From NCBI RefSeq assembly GCF_000485595.1, contig NW_014577150.1:309594-373593 (forward strand): a DNA stretch of 64,000 nucleotides. The letters run 5' to 3'. The position numbers were made by a program, and so were the translations under genes. The notes under the pieces are model-generated. The model was not told where the DNA came from and ran no database searches. It saw only the letters and a list, made by a program, of their open reading frames with translations. This DNA comes from Priapulus caudatus (taxonomy: Eukaryota > Priapulida > Priapulimorpha > Priapulimorphida > Priapulidae). Of the stretch, positions 24,754 to 35,500 are shown piece after piece. Position 1 is the first letter of the stretch, and each line of letters starts with the position of its first letter.

Positions 24754-25305
24754 TAGCTCTAGTACTGTAACTATAGCCCGCGTACAGTTGCCTCAGGGCT
24801 ATCTATAGAACATTCTATTATGAATGCTCGGGACCAGCTTACTCCAGCCAGTCAGCAGGAACTATGTATTCACGCACGTGGAAGGGTGGGCGGGTTGTGT
24901 TGGTTGTGGACAAAAACATTGTTGTCAAGTAGCAAATTAATAATAGTAATTTAATCATCTTTCATGACAAAACTAATATTATAATCTTTTTTGATCGCTT
25001 AATTTGTTACTTGACAACAACAAGGTTTTTGTCAAAATGGCCGTTTGAAATAATGTTCGACAGAATCGTTCACGAATCACAAGAAATACCGCAAGTAGAC
25101 CATTTCAATGATAGCTAGAGGTTAAATTTTAGTATCAGATAAAACTTAACACATATTCACTTCGGATAAGAGGCATTAATTGCCTACCACAGACGTTTTA
25201 TAGCCGCGAGTAACCGTGAATAAGTTAGTCCCAGGCATTCGTAATAGAATGTTCTATAGCCCTGCGGCGACTGTACGCAGGCTATAGCCTATAGTACTAG
25301 AGCTA
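24754..25305 (+). mobile_element. Foldback MITE, complete copy, 9-bp target duplication
   Basis: A 552-bp element flanked by perfect GTACTTTTT repeats (24745-24753 and 25306-25314). The inverted ends are long (more than 80 bp), beginning TAGCTCTAGTACT and continuing CTATAGCC(C/T)GCGTACAG and GAACATTCTATTA(T/C)GAATGC. An inner inverted pair TTGTTGTCAAGTA/TACTTGACAACAA sits near the centre. Further copies lie at 30491-31034 and 31062-31818. The 9-bp duplication and long ends suggest a Mutator-like origin (inference). Confidence 0.88.
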
Positions 25306-25538
25306 GTACTTTTTGTACTTGCAATAAAGTGGCATTTTTTTCCTTTTCTTTCCTTTTTACACCCCCTCACCTATTTGAAAATGAAAAGCAGGAAGAAATG
25401 TTTGAATTTCATCAAGTAGGGGAACATCTGTTGCACTGTTTTGTGTGTGAATAATTTGGAAGTATTCGGGCTTTGTGACATTGTGTCGCCCTAATCTGTT
25501 CAATTACAATGGGTAACTAGTTGACATTATTCATAAAC

Positions 25539-25660
25539 AAGAGCCGCAGAGTGTCTGGGCTCATCTGAGGTCTGTTGCTACGGTTATAAACGTAACATTT
25601 AAGTCGTGCGTAGTGACACCTTTGTTAGGCGCAGATGTGCAGATACGCAGTTGCGTACAC
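25539..25660 (+). repeat. Dispersed repeat (GAGCCGCAGAG family)
   Basis: ACAAGAGCCGCAGAGTGTCT followed by GGGCTCATCTGAGGTCTGTTGC matches 4212-4330 with few differences, including the GCGCAGAT and GTTGCGTACACATCA parts. Confidence 0.7.
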
Positions 25661-25752
25661 ATCATTTCAGCAACCTTGGAAGCATTCAAATCCCATTGGT
25701 TGATACAAATCGCGTGCCTGAAACTCCTGTTTTATGGTGCATTGTGACCCTA

Positions 25753-26060
25753 AGGCCATCCTTAAAAAATTCTATGTTTGCCGTTCCCCGACCCATGATT
25801 TTTTTAGTGGGTAGGTGGTAGGTAGGTCATTTTTTACATAAGTACATACATAAATACATAAGAGGCATAATAGTTACTTTAAGTCTGTCCTCATGTTTGC
25901 CACACATGCTTTGTGTTTCAGTCTTAACTATAAAAAATGTTTAAAAAAAAATAATGAAAAAAATATGGAACCCAAAATTATATTCTATTTTATATTTATT
26001 TATAGGCTATTTTCGTGGGTCGGTCGGAGGACAGCAAACATAATTATTTAAGGATGGCCT
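25753..26060 (+). mobile_element. MITE with AGGCCATCCTTAAA ends, copy 1
   Basis: A 308-bp element whose left end AGGCCATCCTTAAAAAATTC and right end (other strand) AGGCCATCCTTAAATAATTA are inverted repeats continuing into TATGTTTGC. A second copy in the opposite orientation lies at 40837-41099. No transposase is present. Confidence 0.82.
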
Positions 26061-26092
26061 AACCCCAACCCTATTAAAAAAAAAAAAAATTA

Positions 26093-26193
26093 ATTGTTGT
26101 AAAAATTATTTGTTGTTATGAAATTGTTGTAAAAATTATTTGTTGTTATGAAATTGTTGTAAAAATTATTTGTTGTTATGAAATTGTTGTAAA
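26093..26193 (+). repeat. 30-bp tandem repeat
   Basis: Three identical 30-bp units starting ATTGTTGTAAAAATTATTTG plus an 11-base partial unit. Confidence 0.93.
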
Positions 26194-26282
26194 TAAATCA
26201 TGTAAATATTTTCCTTAATTGGAAAGAAATAGTTAAATGAATAAAGATAGAAAATACAGAAAACAGGTACATGATAAAAAAT

Positions 26283-26352
26283 CTGATGGGATTTGAGCCA
26301 AGGACCTTTGAGGCGTAATCCTGTGCTGTAACCGTTCGTCTATCGAGGCATA
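26283..26352 (-). other. tRNA-like sequence, probably tRNA-derived SINE or pseudo-tRNA
   Basis: On the minus strand a roughly 70-base stretch from GCCTCGATAGACGAACGGTT to TTGGCTCAAATCCC resembles tRNA, with A-box-like and B-box-like (GGCTCAAATCC) promoter elements at suitable spacing. The two acceptor-stem halves do not pair well, so a functional tRNA is unlikely. The adjacent gap hides any SINE body. Confidence 0.4.
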
Positions 26353-26415
26353 TTGGGTTTCCAGATTATGGATGTGCCATGAATATGAGAACACTGTGAC
26401 ATCATTGAGGCAGTT

Positions 26416-27006
26416 NNNNNNNNNNNNNNNNNNNNNNNNNNNNNNNNNNNNNNNNNNNNNNNNNNNNNNNNNNNNNNNNNNNNNNNNNNNNNNNNNNNNN
26501 NNNNNNNNNNNNNNNNNNNNNNNNNNNNNNNNNNNNNNNNNNNNNNNNNNNNNNNNNNNNNNNNNNNNNNNNNNNNNNNNNNNNNNNNNNNNNNNNNNNN
26601 NNNNNNNNNNNNNNNNNNNNNNNNNNNNNNNNNNNNNNNNNNNNNNNNNNNNNNNNNNNNNNNNNNNNNNNNNNNNNNNNNNNNNNNNNNNNNNNNNNNN
26701 NNNNNNNNNNNNNNNNNNNNNNNNNNNNNNNNNNNNNNNNNNNNNNNNNNNNNNNNNNNNNNNNNNNNNNNNNNNNNNNNNNNNNNNNNNNNNNNNNNNN
26801 NNNNNNNNNNNNNNNNNNNNNNNNNNNNNNNNNNNNNNNNNNNNNNNNNNNNNNNNNNNNNNNNNNNNNNNNNNNNNNNNNNNNNNNNNNNNNNNNNNNN
26901 NNNNNNNNNNNNNNNNNNNNNNNNNNNNNNNNNNNNNNNNNNNNNNNNNNNNNNNNNNNNNNNNNNNNNNNNNNNNNNNNNNNNNNNNNNNNNNNNNNNN
27001 NNNNNN
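26416..27006. other. Assembly gap (591 N)
   Basis: A run of 591 unknown bases. Repeat sequence (ACAAGTACAACTACAAG, then GCTGCATCTGACTACGTC) resumes directly after it. Confidence 1.
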
Positions 27007-27272
27007 CAACTACAAGTACAACTACAAGTACAAGCTGCATCTGACTACGTCGGATGAGCTAAAAATGCAAATCTAAAAATAAACGTACAATAATAATATT
27101 AAATAGGCCTAAACAACATTTTGCGTAACACTAACACTAGTAATAGTATTAGTAACAGTACAACTAAAACGTAAAAGTAAAACAGACTAGCAAAACCTCG
27201 TGAACTAGGCCTAGACTATAGAGGCTAGTCCACAAAGATAAGCCCTACGTGAGCATGTGGATTGTGACTTAC

Positions 27273-27428
27273 ATTTAATACAGCGTTTTGCGCATCAAGT
27301 CCCCGAGATTTCCTCTGTTTCGCTAAATACCTGAATCCTAATAAACCTAAAGCAGTTGCTGCTCCTAAACCTAAAGCCAATGATAAGTTACTGTTCTTTG
27401 GCAACGCCATTACCATACAATGATTCAA
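27273..27428 (-). CDS. Candidate first exon of a small membrane-anchored protein (CISD-like?)
   Basis: A 156-nt open frame starts at 27428 or, more likely, at the third ATG at 27410 (MALPKN). It ends at a strong donor (TTAAAT|GTAAGT) in phase 0. The peptide has one hydrophobic segment (LALGLGAATALGLLGF), then a basic stretch (AKQRKSRG) and ends QNAVLN. This anchor, then basic region, then AxLN arrangement resembles the N-terminus of CISD1/2 proteins, which continue INLxIQKxNPKVV and carry the CDGSH iron-sulphur domain in later exons. No CDGSH exon was found; the next exon would lie at lower coordinates, where the N gap begins 266 bases away. The gene may equally be an unrelated small mitochondrial or ER membrane protein. 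Confidence 0.4.
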
Positions 27429-29510
27429 TGATACACAACATCAACACAACCACGGTTACGGTCTAATATAGTTCGCCCTATGCACGAGATGCACGAGATT
27501 TTACGAGAATTTGCGCATTTATATATAGGTCGTATTTTATTTGATAACTATAATTTATTTATAACGGTATACAGTAATATAATGCCAAACTTTTTGTTTA
27601 AGTTTTGAAACACATTTTGTGTAAAGAAATTTTGGCAGATTTGTATCATACTAGAAATTACCGTGTACTATATTGCCTCTTTCGCTCGCGAACGAATGGG
27701 CACCTTGTCGTTCTTCGGCACTTGAGGTTTCTATTGATCGAGGAAAGGGATAGGTGAATCTAGTATGTTTTTTTCTCGATATTCGTACAAGAACGTAGTT
27801 TCTGCCTTGTCATAGTAATCTAATGCGTATCTATAGTCTCTGTAGATCTTAAATGTTACAAGTTATTTATGTTTATGCGTACGTTAATCCGCACAATGTG
27901 AACAGGAGGTGTCGCGTAATTTTTGTGGTTTGTTGTGACCGCCATTTTAATTTCTCAAATTCTATCCGCAATTCTCACATGTTGATAGAAACGACTGTAC
28001 AGGCGTGTCAACGTACGGTATTGGCGCAGATGTACTGACATTGATGTAATTACAATTAATCGTGTATCTTTATCGCGTGACAAGCCTTGCCACTGCCATC
28101 CAATGGTGATAGTTGTGTGTTGATTAGCTCTACTCTAGTACGTAGTACTACTACTACTACTACTAGTAGTAGGGATACTGGTCGAAAAATTTCTAGATAA
28201 GGTAGAAGCCCATAAATAGCACCACTGGATAGATCTCAGCCAGTAGATTACAGTGATACTTGAATTGTCATGATTGGTTTATGGGTTTAGGAGCTATCGC
28301 GATTTTAGTAAGCGTCGCTGGGGTTAATTTCCTCAGGCCATTTCCGAGTGTGTGTTCTAAAGCCCGCGGTATAGATTTTGTTCGTCAATTGCAAAGTAAA
28401 TAAGTTTCATACACCCATATAACTTCGTGAGTTGAATAAGGATGATGACTGTTATATAAAATGACTATTAACTGCAATCTGGAAGACGCCTTCGCATTTT
28501 TATAGGTGTCTGAATATAGCTCCATAGCCAGCGATTTATGTTTTGTATCAGCGACGGCACCGACATTTTTTGAGCAATTCCTCCAATTTTGAGGTAAAAT
28601 TAATTAGGGTTCTGCTCTACCTACCCCACTGAGAATTTATGTACTGGTAGAAATGCATCCTTACAGCAGGTTTCTGAAAGAAAATTACATTTAAATGACA
28701 CCAATTATTTTATATTGAAGTCAAATTTTGAAGGAAATTGAAAATTTCGAAAGTACAAACTTTCCAGCTGCCCGTTTTCCGTAACAAACGTATTTCGTCT
28801 GGTTCAAATTAAAAATAGTTTCACTGCTGCTAGATATATGAAATTTAGTATAGTAATGTGCAGGAGCACATAGTATGTGAATATGTTCGACGTAACATGC
28901 ATGCGTAACGTGTCAAGAAATTGTATATAGGACATGCAATTTTGGGGGAAAAATTGTAAATTACAAAAATTCGAAAAATGAATTAATGAAATAATTTTCC
29001 TACTTATAGCTGCCAGGAAATACAGCAGATACATAGTGTGCGATAGGTACACAACAGTAATTACTATGTAGAGCAATTTACATGAAATTGTATGAATATA
29101 TCATTATATTCAGAATACCAAAAGAAACGGGGAGTAAAATACAACAAAGTAATTGTTCGTGACACAGTTGTACTATGGGCAGTTGAGACCACACCGTTAA
29201 TCGAGAGGCAATCTAAATAAAAACGCAAAGGGCGCAGTTAACTTGGAACGTCTCCTTTTTTCCATTTAATTGCTGGCAACAAGGCACTATAATGGAATAT
29301 TATGATATTAATAATTTAAACTAATCAGTAAGACGATCAGTCCAAACTAGCGCAAATTTCACAACACCGTAGTTTCAGTGTTGTTTGACATTTTTGGAAC
29401 CTCACTATCAGTCATTGTTTTGTTCAACAAACTCACTTGCATTACCAGACTAATATCAAACTATATAAGGCTTCTATCTTTGTGTAAATGTCTGATAAAA
29501 TTGCAGAGAA
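27429..29510. other. Intergenic, no gene recognised
   Basis: AT-rich sequence with short frames only. A palindromic ACT/AGT trinucleotide patch lies at about 28134-28172. The first few hundred bases would be the promoter of the minus-strand exon ending at 27428 if that exon is real. Confidence 0.5.
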
Positions 29511-29690
29511 ACATCTAAAAGAATAATAAATATGCGACAGCTAACCACGTCTAACATTGACTTAGGCTGCATCATGCGGCTTTCCTGGAATTGGAATTGG
29601 AACACCTAAAAGAATAATAAATATATGCGACAGCTAACCACGTCTAACATTGACTTAGGCTGCATCATGCGGCTTTCATGCCAGTTACCA
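29511..29690 (+). repeat. Tandem duplication of about 91 bp
   Basis: The segment starting ACA(T/C)CTAAAAGAATAATAAA and ending GCATCATGCGGCTTTC occurs twice in a row (from 29511 and 29602). Confidence 0.9.
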
Positions 29691-29881
29691 GCGTAGACTG
29701 GTACCCGGTCGATAGTTCCACACGCTACACTAACGCGTCAGTGGTGAACAGGTACCAGTCTATTACCAACACTGGAAGAAACGAGTGACACGCCATGTCC
29801 GATTCAGCCAATCAGCAAACAGCTTACGCCTTATGATCACACTAGCTGTAATGCCCACGGCGATAGGTTTACAAAATGATT

Positions 29882-30146
29882 TTGGGGCAGTATAAGAACT
29901 GTTTTTCAATTGGTTATGATGACGTATCTAAATAGATCAACGAATGAGGATTGTAATGGTGGGTGTTTCTTTTTCAAACGATGTCGGGAAAGTTGATTTT
30001 GAAGCGTTTGATTTTTAAAAATACAATTTTCACAATGATCTAACTATTTAACAGAAAAGAAACACCCTTACAGATAAACAGTAAGGTATGGTCTACATTA
30101 TTATATCAATAACAAGTGATATTAATGAGTTCTTATACTGCCCCAA
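29882..30146 (+). mobile_element. MITE with TTGGGGCAGTATAAGAACT ends
   Basis: A 265-bp element with a perfect 19-bp terminal inverted repeat. A second inverted pair (GGGTGTTTCTTTT and AAAAGAAACACCC) lies inside. The target duplication is unclear. Confidence 0.8.
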
Positions 30147-30490
30147 GAGGCTCAAAGTTGGGGCCCGTTCGAAAAATTTCGGTGCCGCGCGCTTCATGCC
30201 AGGTCGCTGCTAGCCCCGTTTACGTTTTGTTGGGTTTTTAGCACGTTCTATCTCAAAAACGGTTACGGTAAAAATTCTGAAAATAATAACATAAACGGTT
30301 GAGGCCCTTCTCATCTAGACCACAAAGTTTGTTTTCATAATATGATATATATTAAAAGTTACGTCTTCTGAAAGTATCTACATTGACTTAACTGAAGATA
30401 TGGTTGCTGAAATCTAGACAATATGGCGCGAGCGATCAGCATCGCTACTAGTAGTACTACTAGTACTACTACTAGTAGTACTGACACTGT

Positions 30491-31034
30491 ATAGCCCGCG
30501 TACAGTTGCCGCTGGGCTATAGCATCAGCCATTACGAATGCTCGGGACCAACTTACTCCAGCCAGTCAGCGGGAACTATGTATTTCCGCACGTGGAGGGG
30601 TGGGCAGGTTGTGTTGGTTGTGGACAAAAACATTGTTGTTGTCAAGTAACAAATTAATAATACATTAATAGTAATTTGTTCATCTTTCATGACAAAACTA
30701 ATAATAGGACCCCCCTCCACGTGCGGAAATACATAGTTCCCGCTGACTGGCGCTGCTACAGTGCCGCCAGAAATGGGCGTTTGAAGTTCCTAAATTGAAT
30801 GTTCGTTCACAAGAAATATCGCAAGTATACAGTATCATTGCATTGATATTTAGAGGTTAAATTTTAGTAGCTGATATAACTTAAGACATTCACTTCGGAT
30901 AAGAGGCATTAATTGCCTACCACAGACGTTTTATAGTTTTGTACTAGCGTGCTTAAGTTGGTCCAGCGCATCCCTAATGGCTCGTTCTATAGCCCAGCGG
31001 CAGTTAATGTAAGCGGGCTATAGTACTAGAGCTA
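30491..31034 (+). mobile_element. Foldback MITE, copy 2
   Basis: The same family as 24754-25305: ATAGCCCGCGTACAGTTGCC at the left, CGGGCTATAGTACTAGAGCTA at the right. The outermost left end is replaced by an ACT/AGT palindromic patch (30447-30480). A stretch near 30713-30760 is an inverted fragment of the element's own sequence (CACGTGCGGAAATACATAG). Confidence 0.78.
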
Positions 31035-31061
31035 TGTGTTGATATGATAAGCAATAATAAT

Positions 31062-31818
31062 ATTCTATTACGAATGCTCGGGACCAACTTACTCCAGCCA
31101 GTCAGCAGGAACTATGTATTTCCGCACGTGGAGGGGTGGGCTGGTTTTGTGTTGGTTGTGGACAAAACATTGTTGTTGTCAAGTAACAAATTAATAATAC
31201 TAACAGGGTGCTCTAAGCTTTTTCATTATAGCATGGCGGGTGCTTCCTTTACGGTCCTAGTTGCAAATCGCCGAAGGCAGTTTGCGTGCTAGGGGGGTTC
31301 GGGGGCTATGATATTTAGCATGGCAGCTATGATATTTAGAGTGGCGGGTGCATTTTAGGATGGCAGGGCTCGACGATAGCCTGGCGGGCCGCCAGGCTAT
31401 AAGTGCTCTTGGAGAACCCTGACTAACTCGTAATTTGTTCATCTTTCATGACAAAACTAAATATTAGTTATTACAATCTTTGTTGATTGCTTAATTTGTT
31501 ACTTGACAACAACAATGTTTTTGTCCACAACCAACCCAACCCGCCCACCCCTCCACGTGCGGAAATACATAGTTCCCGGTGACTGGCGCTGCTGCACCAA
31601 AAATACCGCAAGTAGACCATTTCAACGAGAGTTAGAGGTTAAATTTTAGTAGCAGATATAACTTAAGACATATTCACTTCGGATAAGAGGCATAATTAAT
31701 TGCCTACCACAGACGTTTTATAGCCACGAGTAACCGTGAATAAGTTGGTCCCGAGCATTCGTAATAGAATGTTCTATAGACTTGCGGCAACTGTACGCGA
31801 GCTATAGTACTAGAGCTA
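31062..31818 (+). mobile_element. Foldback MITE, copy 3, with nested insertion
   Basis: It lies 27 bases after copy 2 and lacks the outer left end, starting at ATTCTATTACGAATGCTCGG. It ends in the family's right terminus TATAGTACTAGAGCTA. A 218-bp unrelated element at 31204-31421 interrupts it. Confidence 0.78.
31204..31421 (+). mobile_element. Nested small hAT-like MITE (218 bp)
   Basis: Ends CAGGGTGCTCTAAG and (other strand) CAGGGTTCTCCAAG are inverted repeats, flanked by ACTAA at 31199-31203 and 31422-31426. The interior is rich in GGCGGG/CCCGCC and TATGATATTTAG repeats. The CAGGG ends suggest hAT, but only 5 bp of duplication are clear where hAT usually makes 8. Confidence 0.7.
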
Positions 31819-32522
31819 AAGCAATGCTGGCTCCTAATAGAATATTGTAACTAAATAGTAATCTGGCAGAGAATTTCTTTGCATTTCTTACTTTAAGGCT
31901 ACAATCACTATAACTGCCACCTAATATACGCCTTGTTAATAGGCATTATTTAATAACTTTGCGAAAAATATTACATAAAAATAAATGAAGCAGATGCGCC
32001 CTGTTGATATTTTCTTGGTGATGGGGTGTTGTTTAGCCACTGTCCATTGGTGACCTGGTGTTACTGGTCAAGGAGTCGCTGCCTATGCTAAATCATGTCT
32101 AGCCGAATCTCATGAAACCAAGCTTACTGCCAAATAAAGATTATTGAGATTATACTTCTTCTCCAAAAGCCTGCAATGCAACTTAAGAGTGATAAATTGC
32201 CTACTTATTGCAAGATTATATAATACATATGGTTAGAAATAACTTGGAATTTTGCATACTTGTTTTGTGGTGAAAATGTTTAGGTAATGAAGACCTTGTA
32301 AAACTGCTATAAATGTAAAGGCACACAAATTTTGTTTTGATAGAAAATGTCTCTGATTTGAGTAGGTGAAAGATGTGAATTTATCTTCTGTCTCACTATA
32401 CCGGTTTTTTCACAATAATTTTAGCATATATGCTTGTACCATACTTGTATGTTATAAATGTAATTTTAAAATGTAGGAGGACGCCTTGAAGGAGATGAAC
32501 AAAAAGAAATTCTGGCTTTCTA
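31819..32522 (+). other. Upstream region and probable 5' UTR of CCDC14
   Basis: No repeat or gene is recognised. A TGTAG at about 32472-32476 could be a splice acceptor for a 5' UTR exon. A short upstream frame begins at ATG 32495, and an in-frame TGA at 32496-32498 precedes the chosen CCDC14 start at 32523. Confidence 0.45.
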
Positions 32523-35500
32523 ATGCCTGTAGAAGGATTGGAGAAGAATGACAGTCGAAGAGGAAAGAAGAACAAGAAGGCAAGAAATAGAAAACGAAAA
32601 GCAGAGCAGAAAAAGTCTGACGAAAGGTAATTTGAATCTCTTTATGTGGAATCAATTATGTAACTATTAATTGTATTGATCATATAACTAGGCTGTCTAT
32701 TCTTGCTACTGGTCAAGACTATAATATCCACCATTAAATCATTGTATTTAACTGTAAATGATTGGGATAGTTAATAGAATTGTTAATTGACCAATTTTAT
32801 TTATTGTGAGCTATTTTAATATAAACAGCACAGGCCAAATCTTAGATTGACCGCACAAAATCATTTTAGCCAATCAGTGCACAAAATGTTATCATGTCTC
32901 TAGAAAAATTGCACACATGCAAAAATAATTTGTAGTGTACTCTGAGTAAGAGTAAAAAAAAGTTTTTTAAATATAATATAAATGTCATATAATAAAAAAA
33001 AGTGTTGCTTTTGAGAATTCAGTTAATCCGTGGGTGTATTGCCGTACCCTAAAGCCAGTGCCTGTATATTATTGTCTACCTGTGACAACTATGTCCAGTA
33101 AGATATATGCCAATCTTCCATATACCCTCAAATGCTAATTATGGTTATTGAAGAAACTACATAAAACCCCACCATGTTGCGTGCATATTTAATTGGGATC
33201 ACTGTAGCATACAAATCTTGATTCAATATAAATATAAATTCAAACTTATTGGTTTCATCCATTGCTTGACAGAGTAGTACTAACCAAAGCCATGAGATGA
33301 ATCAATAAGGAATATATCTCAAAATCATTTTCCTCTTGGGTTAATTTTAATTTGTCACTGGTATAATTAGGGTAATTTTTATAACATTAGACAAGTCTAT
33401 TATTTAAAAAGTGAATATGCTATTTTTCAGTTTCACTACTTTCTCCTTTTAATACTGGTATTTACCTGAATGCTGATATGGGCTAATCACGTGTATACTC
33501 ACATTTCGTCATGATTTCGTCATTCTGCATTTGTGGTGTCCGTGTTGGTATTCTGTAATTAAATTCATTATTAATATCTGTAGGGAGAAAATGGCAATGG
33601 CTGGACATCAACAGGCGGGAATTATAAATGGAACATCGGATGCATCAGACCAATTTTCTGCTGAAGAAGATGTAGCTTCTCTGGATGAAGGCATTGAGAG
33701 ATGTGCCAGGCTATTGGCCAATATGGCAGAGCTTGGGGGTAAGTCTTATTAGGAAGAACTCATCATAGTTCATAGTGATGCTGTGCTCCATACATATATG
33801 CTCCATATGTAAGCAGTTATAAATGCATACTTATATAGCATAATGGTTGAAACCGTTGCATGTGTGCATCCATGCATGCGTGTTCATCATGTGTGCAAAT
33901 TAGTATAAATTTAAAGGTTTTTGAATTTCATAATTAGAATCAATGCCATTATAGACATGCATGGGTGAACGCATGCAGATATAGGTTCGGTTTTTACTGT
34001 CGGAGAATACTTTACAAGATGATGTTCTTACATTTGGCAATGTACCATTGATCATTAAATTAATAAATACAATAATATTAATATGCATTTGCAATGTTGA
34101 GAGGTGGTGTGGGTAAACCTGCCTGCAATGTATAAAGTCTGGCAATTTTGCGCAATTTAAATTTCAAAAAAGCGGAACGGTGCGACAGTACCGTTTACCA
34201 TTCTATTCTTGACCTTGGGAATTTGAGCTTGTTTTTTTCTGTTGTGGCATGAGCAATCTGTACCCGTAATCCTACAAAGCGAAAATGCACATGCTTGAAT
34301 AAATATTCATATTTCTTGTCATGTGTGTAAAAATATTTTAGTTGTTTTTATCCACCTATGTAATAGCTGCACATTTAATAGAAAATTTCTTTTTGTTCAT
34401 TTTAGGTCTGAAGGATACACCTAACTTGTTATCCTGTCTATTCAACCAGAGTCTTCCTTGCTCAACGAACATCCTTCCTGATATGCAAAACCAGCCAAGG
34501 GCCTATCTGCACCCTGAGAGAGGAGGTTCACCTCATGCCTTTGAGAAGACGGTGCTGCCTTATATCATCCCGCCACCACTCGTGTCTGTGACAAACACAC
34601 GAGACTCACCAATCGTGCCGAATATTTATGCTGTGATTGAAAGTATGGGGTTGAGCAGCGAATCAACAAGCCCCAATCTTGGATCTCAGAAAATTGGAAC
34701 GTCTGATACAGCTCAGGAACTTGGGGCAGAAACAGTGGATCTGCAGTCAGATGAATCAGACAGTATTAGCTCAGTAGTGCAGTTGCTGAATGGTGGAGTA
34801 ATGGAAGAGAAAGTGGAAAATTGTCGCCAAGAGGAGCAAATCCAGCGTGGGTGTGACTCAGCATTTATATCGCAGGATTTACAGGAAAATGGAATACAAC
34901 CGCAACCTTCAAGTTACACAAACAATGTTATGCAAACCGGGGGTACTGAGTACTATCAGTCGTACGATCCACAGTCTCCCAACTGGATTACTCCTACATG
35001 TGAACATCCTTATTCTCAGCTGCCTGCACCAATGCTATCCTTCCAGATGCCACTGTTGACCAGTCAGGCCCCACAGTCTTTCATGTCCGGTGCTCCGTTC
35101 ACTTCCTCTTTAGTAACTGTAGCTCAGACACCGGGATCATATAGTCATGACGTTCCAGCGCATTTAACCAACCAGGGTGATGCTTGCCACCTCAGGAATC
35201 GGCCTAGTGCTGCTAGTCGACAGGGTCAGAGCCGTGCAGTTCATGTGAGTGGAGCTAGTGGGAATAATACTGAAGCCAGCATTTCTTTTCCTCAGCCGGT
35301 GTGCAGTATCAATTGCAGCAGCAAGGCTGAGCCCCAACCCAGCATTAAGAAGTCACCAAAAAAACAGCTACCAGAATCTCGCAAAGGAGAGTTTACCAAC
35401 TGGCTTCAAGATGAGAAACCAAAGTCTGTAGCATGTGCTACCGGTGCCACACCAAAGCAAGTGAAAGGTGCTTCTATGAGCAATAGTCCAAATTTTTCTG